A program made the translations under genes and the position numbers. Shown here piece after piece: positions 44,521-56,700 of a DNA stretch of 64,000 nt (positions are counted from its first letter, which is position 1; each line of letters opens with the position of its first letter). This stretch comes from Hyalella azteca (Eukaryota > Arthropoda > Malacostraca > Amphipoda > Hyalellidae). Where the stretch lies: assembly GCF_000764305.2 (NCBI RefSeq), contig NW_025935139.1, positions 1 through 64,000 of the forward strand, read 5' to 3'. The notes beneath the pieces are model-generated. The model saw only the letters and a program-made list of their open reading frames with translations. It searched no databases and was not told the origin of the DNA.

Positions 44521-45109
44521 TAGGTGTTAGACTGATTGCCATTTTTCCACTTGTACCGTCGCATATCATCACTGTATAAGGTCTTCATGATCATTCCCTT
44601 TATGAATATATTTTGAGTCCGTTGCAAGCTTGTAATTTGTTCATTTCCAACCACGTATGTTCGGGCCCGCTGGCAGAAACCTTTAACTGCCAAGGTCGCG
44701 TATTCGTCCCGCTACGTATTTGTTCGGCTTGACGCGGCATATATATGATGGATAACCAGTTTCTGTAGTTTGAGATTCTGTGAATTTAAATTAGCACTAA
44801 AGGTTACATAAACTGTAGAAGATTTCTCCGCGTTAAAAGTTAGTGTCAGAATGTCATTGTTAACCTTGAATGGCCAGGAGACATATTTAACGACTTGCTG
44901 CTTGAAGCATTGTCTTGAGGCAAGCGCACGACCATAGCCAGAGATGCCGCAAATTAGACTTCGTCATTTTACACTTTTCCGTCATATTGCAATTTTTTAT
45001 TGAAAAGACAACGATCTGTGATGTTTTCTTACTCTAATAGAATAGAAAATCCTTCACAAATTGCAGTGCAAGTTGTCACATTCAATCTTTATGGCTAATT
45101 GTCTTCCAG

Positions 45110-45300
45110 CGTTAATACTGGTCGTGCGCCAAATACATTAAATGTCGCTATTTCAGAAGCAAATTCTTATTGGAGCTCGCTGCTGCGCGTGAGTCATTAC
45201 GACAAAGCGATTCATACGAATGCTCGGATACTTTCGTCTAATGGCCCAGAACAACATGTACTTAATATTTATGGTTATTTTTCAAAAGAAAAAGATGTTG
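45110..45300 (+). pseudogene. Possible relic of a module exon i
   Basis: After GTCTTCCAG an open frame contains NVAISEANSYWSSLL and NARIL. It loosely follows the exon i pattern (V-I-T-E-x-G ... W-x-x-L-L ... A-K-I). It lies directly after the NACHT relic at 44256, in the order expected for a paralogous gene. The similarity is weak. Confidence 0.3.
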
Positions 45301-46092
45301 CACCTGCGTTTTTCCCCGTATACCGGGAGCCGGTGACAAATGCGTGCCAAACATACTAACCCTTGCTCTCGCCCGCGAGCTCTCCATTGTAGAGTTACCT
45401 TGTAGCGCCCTAGCTGCCTGGGCAGTTGTAAATGAGACTCCAAACCTCTGAGAAGTAACTCCTGTATCTACCATCGATGATGAGCCTGGTATTGGATAGA
45501 GTAAAACTGGATATTCCTCATCGGACAGTTCTAAATTTTATAAAAAGATGAGCAGCCCGCCGAGCGCGGAAACTGAACTTTCCAATTCCGTTGGTTAGGG
45601 TAGCGAGTGATCGACGCCGAAGTTAGTTTAGTGCGAGTTATCCTCATTCAAGGGTCAGATGATGAGCAGGCATGAAACTCTGAACAAATGCGTAACGGCC
45701 CTTGACGAGCCCTCCGGCAGGGTTATCCCGGAAAATCTGCCTGATGAAGTGGCCAACATCGCGATGAATACTTAAGCTCTTCCCACCATAAATTTGAGCT
45801 GTCAAGGAAACGAAATCAATTCGATTAAAATAATTTGTCCGAAATTAATTCGATTGAAAAGTGGTACGCCAACGTATTTCAATGTATTGTAACTAAAATA
45901 TAATTAAATATAGTAGATCATTCTTAAAGGCCAAACGCAACTGATAGCTGTAAATTAACAATATTGTCGTGTTCATGTCCGAGGAAAGTCAGTCATATTA
46001 ATCAAATGAAATTGTGTTAATATAATTGCCTGATCTATACCTGCTATCTATTTTTGTGTTGCATTTGACGCCGGAGGATATTGCAGCATCTT

Positions 46093-46215
46093 GGGGCGGA
46101 CCAAATTTTGGCCGCTCTTTTAGTTGTAAGCAACCGCACATCTCCCAACGTGACGGAAGATGATAATTATACGGAAGCATCTTCATTGGAACGTAGGGTT
46201 CATTATTCAGAAGTT
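46093..46215 (+). pseudogene. Second NACHT winged-helix relic
   Basis: The frame reads GADQILAALLVVSNRTSPNV and TEDDNY, a diverged duplicate of the relic at 44256 (GASQFLAALFVVSSRTSLNM). Sequence after each relic is also related (about 44640-44830 and 46430-46590, sharing the motifs TTCGGGCC and GCTAAAGGTTA). A segment of about 0.5 kb has therefore been duplicated here about 1.8 kb apart. Confidence 0.5.
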
Positions 46216-46749
46216 TAGCTCAGATATTAACTGTCAGGATTAGTTGGCACTGTATATGGGGCCTGCTTTTCAACCGTAATGTAGTCTGTTCGCCAATCAT
46301 AGTTTCAAACATGACCCCTGTTGTACCGTGAGCGTTCTTGTTGTTGGCCACGAATTTATCCTCGACTTTGGTTGCAATCCCATTAACATCTGAAGGCAGG
46401 AAATATATTCAGTCCCCTTACACTTTTTTAGTTTATTCGTCATCCTAGTGTGTTTCGGGCCAGCCGACAGAGACCCTCAAGTAATATAAATGTAGCCTAT
46501 ACGTCCCGCAACAACGGGTGCAGTTGCGTGCTAAAGGTTATGATTCTGGCGTTGTGAATTTTTTCAGGTTCGATAAGATGAACTCGAATCCTAATTTTCC
46601 TTTCAGGCCGCATTTTGCTGGTTAAAAATATCCGACTTTCCCTAATTATATTTTTCGCCGCAGAGAGTTTTTGATTTTCATTCCTTTTCGGCATTTAGTG
46701 TGTTGTTCTAGTATCACATTATTAACATTCATTTTATTTCTGATCATAG

Positions 46750-46897
46750 GTTTTTGGGAATTGAACTTTGCCAGTCCGCGCTAAGCGAGGAGGAGGAGCG
46801 ACTGCTGCTGATGCTGCTACACGAGAGGAACATCAGGACGAACGATGCAGGCGCCACTCGCACCGAGCCCCATGGGTATGGATGGAGGAATGCATAA
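46750..46897 (+). CDS. NLR C-terminal module 2, exon v, probably the last exon
   Basis: The frame after GATCATAG encodes FLGIELCQSALSEEEERLL, LMLLHERNIRTND and ATRTEP. It aligns with exon v of module 1. A GT at 46876 (GTATGG, weak) would be the equivalent donor, but the frame also runs to a TAA at 46895-46897 with an ATTAAA about 30 bases later. I found no third module downstream, so I favour a terminal exon with the stop used. If the GT is a real donor, the gene continues beyond what I can recognise. Confidence 0.7.
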
Positions 46898-47949
46898 CTT
46901 ATTTTCACCCATTACATGTTATCATTAAAATTTATCATATGACGGATTTAAATATTTTACTCTTTGTTTTACCACTACATTCCCTTCGAAAATGGACAAG
47001 TAATCCTATAAGGGGTGATTTACCCAAGTTTGGAAAATTCTGGCATTATATATAGGAGTTCAGGTTTTGCAGAGTTTAAAAGGTTTTATTCAAAGGTGGG
47101 GTGGAAGTCTCACCAACCTAGAACTATACTCTTGGAAACAAATTTCAGGTTGTGGACATATCTTTCAAAGATAACGATGGGACAACGATGTCACACTCAT
47201 TTTGCCTGCCGTCGAATCTCGTATAATTCCGCTGAATAATTTTATGCGTTGAAGAACGGGCAACCCTACAAGTATTTTCTCTAAAACTTACCATTTTAAT
47301 GTCCATTGAACGCATTCTTCTTTCATTTGGTTTCAGGATATTTTTATCGTGGGCAGATACGTACTTAAATTTACTTAAATATCATATTAGTCACTCATAA
47401 TCCAGGGCATTTATTCTGATTCATTTCATTTACTCTTAGAATTTTAAATTGTTCCATACTTCTTAACATTTTAGACAATCACCAATTGTCGACATCACCA
47501 AACTCTCAAAAGTATACATATTTGCGGGAAATTTTAGGCCATTACTTCTACACGAAGATTTCATATTTACTGTATTAAGCGGTATGATTGTCTTTCATAA
47601 AAACATACAGAATTTAGCACCTAAGCAAGTGCGCAAGTGCGTTCATTGATCCACTTTTGATTCAATAGTCGGAGAAAACGTAAAGCAAAGTGGCCAGAAA
47701 TAGGAGAAAGAAAATAAAGTAACAGATGGAGATGAAAAAAAATGTATAACTGGGTTCCCAATTGGTTGAGAGGTTGAGATTGCGTCTGATGAGAATAAGG
47801 CGGCGGGGAATAAGAGTGCGAGACTTAATATGAATTCATTATTCACACAACTTCCATTTTTCAGTGGTATGTTGATAGGTGAGGATGATGCGGGATCCCT
47901 CTATTCACATACTAGCTTTTTCCGTGCAGCATATATTTTGTAGATTTAA
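46898..47949. other. Region after the last NACHT exon, nothing recognised
   Basis: AT-rich, with an ATTAAA close to the presumed stop codon as a possible polyadenylation signal. No exon seen. Confidence 0.4.
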
Positions 47950-49049
47950 GGGGACCGCCCTAGCTAAAATTTGAAGACTTTGAGTTTTTCTGTTTCTTAT
48001 CTCATCTTAAAGGTTGTTTTCTTGCGCATCGAACGGTATAAGTATCGTCCCTGTACGTCGAAAAATGACTTTGTGACAGCTCCTCAAAGGGAGGCGGGTT
48101 TTAGGTCCCTTAACAAAACTCTACGAGGATAAATGACGCGCTGGTCACTCCACAAAGGAAGGCCTGGCATTAAGCAGCCAATCAAGGCACTAAAGTGGGC
48201 ATAGTCTTGTTTGAAAGAGCACTTTCTTACGCATCGATTGGTGGTACACCCATCTTTGTACCTCCATTTTTTACTGCACCACGCCCCATAAAACGGGGGG
48301 TGGGGGGAGGTGGGGGCGGCCTTAAGTAATTCCGAAGGCACTAATTATGGGGCGTGACTACTAAAACTGCGAGCTGAAGCCAAACCTCTCAGTGCCCATC
48401 ATGACAGCGACGTGAAAGGTGTGCAGCCAGTTGCTCCATACCTTCTTGAATGGTTTAAGGCTAAGTTACGGTATCTTGGCTGCGTTGCGACTCTTTTATG
48501 TCTATTTAAGTGCCGCGCGGGCAGTCTTTTGGCCGTGCTGAAAACCTCATACTGCTCTCACGGCAAATCTATCTCCTCCTACAGTTTTCAAGCTACAGCA
48601 ATGAGACATATACCATTCGATTCGTAAAGACCAGGCCTATCGACTCTAACATCACTTTTTTGAATTTCGGTCTGGTTCGTTTTTTATATGGGGGAGAAGG
48701 GAGGGGAGGGGTGAAAAGTGAGAAAAAATGGGAAAAAGAGAAAAAAACGCAATAAAAAAAACTAGATGGCAAATGAAAAAAGTGATGTTAGAGTCAATAG
48801 ATATGGTCTTTACGAATCGATTGATACGTGTCTGAGTCTCGATGTTGTAGGATGATATTTGTGGGAGGAGATAGATTTTCTAAAGTACCCCTTTTTAGCC
48901 GTTTTCTATGAGTTTCACGTTTTCTATCAATTTTTTTCGAAAAATTCATAGGAGCAAAATGTTTTTTTTTTACATTTTACGTATGTATGTGAAGTTTCAT
49001 GACAATCGGATAATAACTGTAGAAGTTTTCGTATGCTAGGGCGGTCCCC
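47950..49049. mobile_element. TTAA-flanked inverted-repeat element, 1100 bp
   Basis: The ends are GGGGACCGCCCTAGC and its exact reverse complement. TTAA flanks both (47946-47949, 49050-49053). The interior shares a segment with the element at 62573 (AAGCTACAGCAATGAGACAT, ATACCATTCGAT, a G-rich run, then GTGAAAA). No transposase frame. Confidence 0.8.
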
Positions 49050-49053
49050 TTAA

Positions 49054-52000
49054 AAATATCAGAGATGATCAGGTGCGACGTAGGAGCTGCGAGTCACTCG
49101 AGGCTACAGGGGCTGGATGTTGAAAACCGTTGTAGAATTTGATTTCCTAGCGTAATCAATGATAGTAGGACGGCCATTCGGTAGATAAGTTTATCTCTAC
49201 ACAATTTAACTGAAGCCAATTGATGTTTCCAGGAGAGTGGTTCCCAGGATGGTAACGTACACGCCGCTGTGTAGCCAACAGAACTTTTTCGAGAGATATA
49301 GCGCTGAGAAACCTCGAATTTTTTATAGGAAGGAAAGCTTCTTTGGGAGAAAGGTTCTTTATTAGACAAAGCTCGATTTAAGTGCAGTTATTGTGAGCGA
49401 TAGAAAACTTTGGTATAAGAAAATGTAGTTTTGATTGGGTTTGAGAGGGGATAACTAAGGCAGCGATGTGTAAAGCTTATCCGTTGAGGTCTTAGGCAGA
49501 AATATTTTGGTGTTGACGCTTTGGATTTGGATTGCACTTGATAGATTGAGCTTTGGAAGGAGACGTTTTTATTCAGAGAGGCTTTCGTGTAAGCATTTTG
49601 GGACTCTGACAGGCTTCCACAAGAATGTTACGAGGCTGTGTGAGGCATTTGCAGCGACGCTTTTTAGGAGGGTGAGTAATCTGACTAAAGGGCGCGGTGG
49701 CGTAGGGAATCAGACTGTACGCAGGATGTTCTGTTTTTCATTTGTGTCTTGCGGGTATCGAAATTGCTCAAATAGCTTGCATTTTCTGTCTACAGGGCAC
49801 ACAAAAGGCGACTCCGCCTCTGCGAAGATCCTCCCGCAACCTACTCACCATGACACACACCCAATGAACGGGAGTGTGCGAAGTAGTTGGGGCTCAAGCC
49901 TGCCTGCCTTGCCATGAGACAGTTCTCGGTTATTAATGAAAAAAAATGTTGTCCACACAGCCATGTAGTCACGATTGTTCGTTCTTATTTTGCTTGGAAT
50001 GGAAGAGGTCAAGGTACGAGAGTGAACTTTGTGAGGCGCGAGGTAAGAAGTAACGAACATTCTGATCCTAAGTACAACGAATCGCGTTATTACCATATTT
50101 TTGAGTTTTTCAACTGTTACCTAAAATCAGAAAAATTACAGCACGACATTACATTTTAAAAGATGGGAGAGTATGGAAGCATTCAGAGAACGGTGTTATT
50201 ATTTATGTTGTCCTTGTATTGGGCTAATATTATCGCCTTCAAGTGTAACTAGTTATTTATGCGAACTTGGATTGTTTTTAGTGCACGTTTAGAATAAGAA
50301 AAAGAAAAATTGGATGAGGTAACCAGATATGAGACAAATTAACTAACAATTTAAGAGGGGACAAAAAATTGCGCTTGGCTATAAAATTTAGCAAACGTAA
50401 ATTAAGCTAGGTGATTCTTGCGCTTAATTTTTTGGGTATCTCGAATTTGGTAATTAGTTTGCTTCCTCCCTAGGTTTAGTGTGATGATAAAAAGAGAAAC
50501 TTTTAATCATCATTAGCCGGAAGGTTTCAATTGTAGAATTGAATTTGTAAAGGCTTGTTTCGCACATTTAACTGACATGGTGATATTGAAAATTTAATCT
50601 AAAATATTTATTATATTAATTTACATTTGAACCATATATTAATTGATATTTAAAACGCCAATGAATGTTCTAAAACCACATACGCTTGTTAAGTGTAAAC
50701 CCTCTTAATTAGCATTTTTCGTTGCCGTTCCCAGCTCATGCGTGCTGTCGTCTTGGCCGTGAGGGTTTTTCAGATGTCAGATGCTGTCAGCTCCATAGCA
50801 GTTGAGTTCAAACAAAGTTCTAATATCCTCATCGTAGTAGAGTTGTAGCAAAGGTTTGCTACTATATTTCTTAGAAAATTAACCTTGTCAATGTTTTTAT
50901 GTATTTCGAGCAGTGTGTTTTGTATATAACGTGCATTTTATGCTTCTTTTGAATGTACAGATAATTTTAGAATACATTTAATTTGTTCACATTGTTTTTT
51001 ATATCCTGATGGTAGTGACTATGTCATGTATGTCGATGATATCGATGGTGATGCTAATTGTCAGGGAAATCCATCTGAAATGGCAACAGCGCCACGTCAT
51101 CATAGCTAATTACTAGCCGCAGGTCTCCGCTGTTGTTAATTGTCTCTTCAGAACTCGTGGGAGGTGGTCGGCGCTCTGATAGTCTTCCGCCTTCGGTAAG
51201 TCAGACTTGCGATTCCTGTTAGTTTACCTGCCTTGAGCAGCATTGTCCATATCTGCAGTTAGACGGTCACACTGTACGGTAAAATATTTAGTCTCTCGTA
51301 ATCCCTCGGCTCCTCTTATCATGCCTTCCATGTAAGCCCGAATGTTCCAGACCGGCGATTGTTGACCCATGCCTTCTTAACAGATAGACCCACTGACTGG
51401 CCACCAGAGGGCTACTCATCCACGAGTAAACGTACCGGCTCCTCATCTTCATCATCCTCCTACCTGGCGCTCTGGCTCTGGAGTTACCTTGCCTGCTTCA
51501 CGGAGCCTTGCCTGCTTCACGGAGCCTTGCCTGCTTCACGGAGCCTTGCCTGCTTCACGGAGCCTTACCTGCATCTGGGCCTTCATTTAGATTACCAAAT
51601 ATTAAGTATATGTCTAAGAGTCTGTCGCGTTTCTATCACCTCCCTTGGCAAGGTTTGGTTGGGTTAGAGTGGCTGTGGACCCAATTGGCTGGACTAACTC
51701 AGGGACCGTAATTTGGGATCTTCCAAGCTTCACTTGGATCTCTGGAGTGAGTCCTGATTCCTTTACACTAATCTTGATTGCAAGGTGCTGATCTACTCAA
51801 GGCATTGAAATATGGATTGTCATTTCATTAATTACTTAGTGTTAACAAGTTGATCAATGGTCTTAGCAGCGATTCATACCTTGTATGTTTGGTTCGTATT
51901 TAAGTCATTTGCCTCGTTATTCAGGCGGGTAAGGGGGTTGAGTGCAGCTATAGTGATGGCCTGCGAGCGCCGGCGAGCAGAATGAGAAATATGGATAAAT

Positions 52001-53700
52001 AATGTTAATTTTAATATTAGGATGGATATATTTCAACTCACCATATTGTATTACTAAAGTACTTAAGTAAGCCACAAAATGGCGAACCACTCTTCTCCTC
52101 GCTGTCGCAAGCTTTGAGCTCGCGAGGCGCTTGATGCGGCGCGGAAAGGTCAACATGGCCGCCCCTCCAGAGCCCTCGCGTTCATCGCTGGGCTCCTGTC
52201 ATCAAGGGCTCCTTTTCTCGCGTCCCGTCGCTTGAATAATGTCAATCGAATCTACGTTTGATATATTTTAACTGGCGTTGTTATATTATAATATTGTTAC
52301 TACCCACCTATCATATTATTTTAATGTTATTCCCATATGATAACAGCAGTGATATTTCCACCGAAAATACAGCGAGCATTTCTCGGCTGAGATTACTATA
52401 TAGATGTCCGTTCTGACTCGTAACTGTGCACCTCAACATGCAAATTTGCTTTCAACAAATAAGAGCTGTTAAGGCTTGTAGTCAAAATGCAGCGAAGTCT
52501 GAGAGCGAGGTTTTCGCGACCATCGTGTAAAATCCTTGATCTGCCCAAAGCTCGGCCAGTCGCTACCCTCGAGCTTGTACTCTTTGTAATATGATATCCT
52601 AGCCACAGACCCTTCTTCGCGGCAACTGGTCGCTTTCAGGTGGCCAAGGAATGGCCAACGCTCGGCTATAACTTATTGGATAGGCCGACCACTGGCCACG
52701 TATTATTCTCCGCCCCTCATTGACTTCGCCTTTACCATGCCACCCGTTGTGAACTGACAGCTGAGTAATTTACGACGTCTCTTTCCCCTCAAACATTGCA
52801 CAACGTCTCCATTTCAGCAGCTAGTATGCGGGATTTTCCCTCCGCTTATCAGCAGACTCGATCATAAATATTTTTGGTAGAAAATATCTATAACAAGGAA
52901 GCTGATCAAGGAATGCCGAATATATACCATTCAATTGACAATAAAAATTACAACCCGTTTATATCTCGAAAAAAGTGTAAAAGTCGCAGACTTGATGAAC
53001 AATAATATTCAAAGTTTCTTGAAATTTTCTCTCGGTAAAACTCTTTTAATACAAAGTTTACATATTTTTTGTTACTGGCCGACGCTTATAAATAAATAGC
53101 TGGGTAAGTATGGAAAAATCCATATCGCCATCTCATTTGCGAGTGGAGTAAAGTCTATCCTAATTAGTGAAGAAACGCTTAGGGAAGAGCCGAGCCTGTT
53201 CGAAGCCTCTCGGCTTTCAATCAGGGCCTTAATACAAACTTGAAGGCGTAAAATTCATCTCTCTAGCTGTATGCGCCGTGTTCCGCGGAGACAGCAGCGT
53301 TTACCTGTTGCTGTACTGACTGCTGCAAGCGTGGTTCCATTTCAAGGAGGGGCAAATTGAGTTAGCTCGTTGGCAGGCTCCCAAGAAACATCAATGTAAT
53401 GAACCATAATAATTCGCATAATTTGAATTGTATCTCGATATTTGATTTGTAGAAAAACTCATATCTTAGCAACATAACAATCAACTCGTATTTAAATTTT
53501 GGTACAAACGTGTTTAATGAACAGAAACGGTTGTCGCTTCACAATTAAAAGCATGCGATCCAAGATAACTTTATTTCATGGAAATTGTGAAAAATTTCAT
53601 AAGACCAATTAATTTTTGATCACCAAAGTAGATATCCATTTCCGTCTACAATTAAGTGCTAAAGGTCGCATAAGCCAATAGTACTTCTTCGTTGTAATGC
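49054..53700. other. Long stretch without recognised gene
   Basis: Open frames such as 49507-49917 show no known motif. A 19-bp repeat (CTTGCCTGCTTCACGGAGC, about four units) lies at 51489-51567. An exon-like piece between TCTCTTCAG and GTAAGT at 51152-51195 has no usable link to the NACHT gene. Confidence 0.4.
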
Positions 53701-56700
53701 TTGAACCTAAATTTCCTCCCGCCCGGAAAAGAAATATTCCTTAAATTGCACGCCCTGCCACCTTATTTCACTTACAACCTTTTGCTTGCAACATATAGTT
53801 CGGTTATTTGTTAACATGATCAAGCAGACCTGGTAGCATATCGCCTGCATGGTGCCACGAACAAAATTAATTCTTGTGCGTGTGATCACAAGATCGTGCC
53901 ATGCTCTTCTGATGCCACAATTGGGGATAATTGTGCGTACGAAGAATAACTCCTTGTACAGATCGGCTAATGTCATATAAATCGGCACTAAATAATGTAT
54001 TTTCTTTTCTGCGAGCAATGACGTCAAATGACTTTGAAACACAATTGTTTCACGCAGTACCAGATATATTGTTGTGAAATGTAATTTGGTGACATTTTTC
54101 ATTAAATACTCTGCTAGGAGAAACATTCCCTATTCTATGAAAAATTCCCTATTTAGTGAAATGTCCCTATATAGCGAGGTATAACCTTTTTCGGTGAAAT
54201 ATTCCCTACTTGGAGAAACATTCTCTATTCGCTGAAATACTGTATTCCCTATTTGGTAAAATGACCCTATTTAGCGAGGTATAACCTTTTTCGGTGAAAT
54301 ATTCTCTATTGGGTGAAATTCCATTTGAGTAAGGTGTTTGACGATTGACTGTAAGATATTCGACGAAACATTCCACAATTTGGCATTTTTGAATTGACTC
54401 ATTGAGGCGAAATTATTTAAAAAATGAAGTCGTAGTTATCAAAATACGAATTATTTGAAGTCGTGAAGCGCTAATAATTAAACTATTCGAAAATCATTGA
54501 TGATACTCAAAATATTTTTATTTTCCTTATGTTCTACTTTTGTTGCACGGGAATATATATCGCATTGCAATAGCGCTGTAAAATGGGCACAATCTTTCTT
54601 AGGCCTTATGAATTGCAATAATTTGTTAATTGCAATAATTCGGCGGGTTGTCGTAGTCGATCAAAAAACTGGGGTGTGAGAAAACTGAAGTTCTCGCTTG
54701 TCTGCTTTATGACAGCTGGCTAGTTCGGTTGTATTTTGAATCTTATTGCGACTCTTTCGAAATTCCAACTATGAATATTTATTTCACTTGGCATTTTTTC
54801 TATGAATATCGAATTCCACCATTTGTTGCAGTTGATTTTTTGCCGCAATGAAAATACTTTCAGGTCGAAAATTGTATTGAATTTCTCTGTAAATAACAGA
54901 AAATATTCACTCATCAAAGGAATAAGTACGCATGAAACTGATTTAAGAGGTCTGCATTTTGCAATCATAACAAAATACTAAATTCCAAACACTGTTTTTT
55001 TAAGGAGGAAAAATCAACGATTTATCACATTATTCTAATAAATTCTCCTGCTTAAACTGCCAAAAAATCCGAATAATTTTGTTTATAGCGAATACCTTTA
55101 TTTCTGGTGAATTGAAGATTCTTAAGTGTTCATGAGCGAGGGACAAAGAAATTAAAAATTTATTTTATCTGCTGTAAAATAAAAATGAATTGAAGCTGCT
55201 TCCCTGACCACGGGCTGTACTATCAAAAATTATCGCGGTTATAAATTATTGAGGGATAGATTAGAATTATATCACTTATCTGTGGCTTCGAGATAGCGCA
55301 CACCTGCCATGGGCCATTAATTAATCCGAAATTAGTTGGAATTATACATGCATTGCTGGAAAGAATCTATCATCGAATGAAAGATGACATTTTACTCGAT
55401 ATTCAGTTTTTAATTATTACCTGAAACTCAAATTGAACTCCTCGTACGATTTGGAAGTAAAGTTTTATTAAATATTTTCTAATACAACTTACTCGTCCTA
55501 AATTTAAGTGAAATTTTATATTATTTATTCATCATCTGCCTCCTCATTTCAAAGCCCTACTATTTCCCCCTACTGGTAGCCCTACTATTTCCTACGCTGA
55601 AAATATTATTGTCATGTCCAGACATCAATCTTTGAATTAAAAAAAATTACGTATATATCACTTTTTCAAGAAATGAAAATAGCAATCAAAAATAATTTTC
55701 ACCGCAGTCGACAATAGTTACCATGGTAGGGGTCATTATTCAGGGATGAAATGGATTTATTTAAATTAAGTTCCCTTAATATGACTATGATGCTAGATCG
55801 CTAGTGTGGACGCGGAGCACAGGGTTGGAGCGCCATGAACTTGTCTGTAGTAAAAATTCGGAGTTAAAAAATTTAAAATTCAATCATTTATCTGAATTTA
55901 CATTTTAATTTGCTCCGAAATCATTTATTTGTATTTTTAAAAGCGTTTCCGCATCTACTTCACTGATATTCAGTACCTCAGTTTTGTTTAGAATAAATTT
56001 TCCTCAATAGTTTTAGATATTAAGAGGCATGCACAGTACAGCTTTCCATTTGCTAAAACATCTTCTATCATGAAAACAGTCATTTCAATATGATTTCTGC
56101 AGAAACAGAGATTTAAATTTAGCCTAAAGTATTTTTACATTATTTTCATCAGTACTTTGACCAAATAGTGAACTAAATACCTATGAATTGTCTTAAAAAT
56201 TATTCCAAAAATGAACCTGGGGTTCATTTGCATCTAATTGTTTCAATTAATAAATAATGATGATACATTTACAAATTAATTCATCTGTATTAAGGATTTT
56301 AATTTTTGGGCAAGTTAATCCCAGTCGATTGCTCCACATTGCAGTTCTCTTTCATTGCAAATATGAAACTGAAATATGATATATAATATTTCATATGATA
56401 ATATGAATATGATATAATATGATATATTTCATATTTCATATGATAAATATGAAATATGAAAATACAAATTTACAAAAAATACAAATTACAAATTTCATAT
56501 TGGTCGCAAAAAAGGACTTAATTATAGTTATTATAAAGGTGAGTGAATGTACACATATTCACAATGAAAATAAGGGTATATGAAATGAAATTTGAAATGA
56601 ATAGGATTCGAACACATCACATTATACACTTCAACACTGAACAGAACATTTAAAATTTTTTATTAATGTCGTTAAAAATGGACCTTTAAACGTGAAAAGA

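Noticed and set aside
35111..46897. C-terminal part as leucine-rich repeats
   Set aside because: Leucine spacing does not follow LxxLxLxxN; the module is 280-315 residues and built of five unlike exons.
49507..49917. 136-codon frame
   Set aside because: No domain or neighbour support; no family recognised.
50741..50850. Exon-like open stretch after TTCCCAG
   Set aside because: No phase or homology link to the NACHT gene and no recognised domain.
51152..51195. Exon-like piece coding NSWEVVGALIVFRLR
   Set aside because: In the phase required after 46875 it meets a stop; similarity to exon i is a few residues only.
53707..54126. 139-codon minus-strand frame
   Set aside because: No recognisable motif, no splice or start evidence, AT-rich composition like its surroundings.
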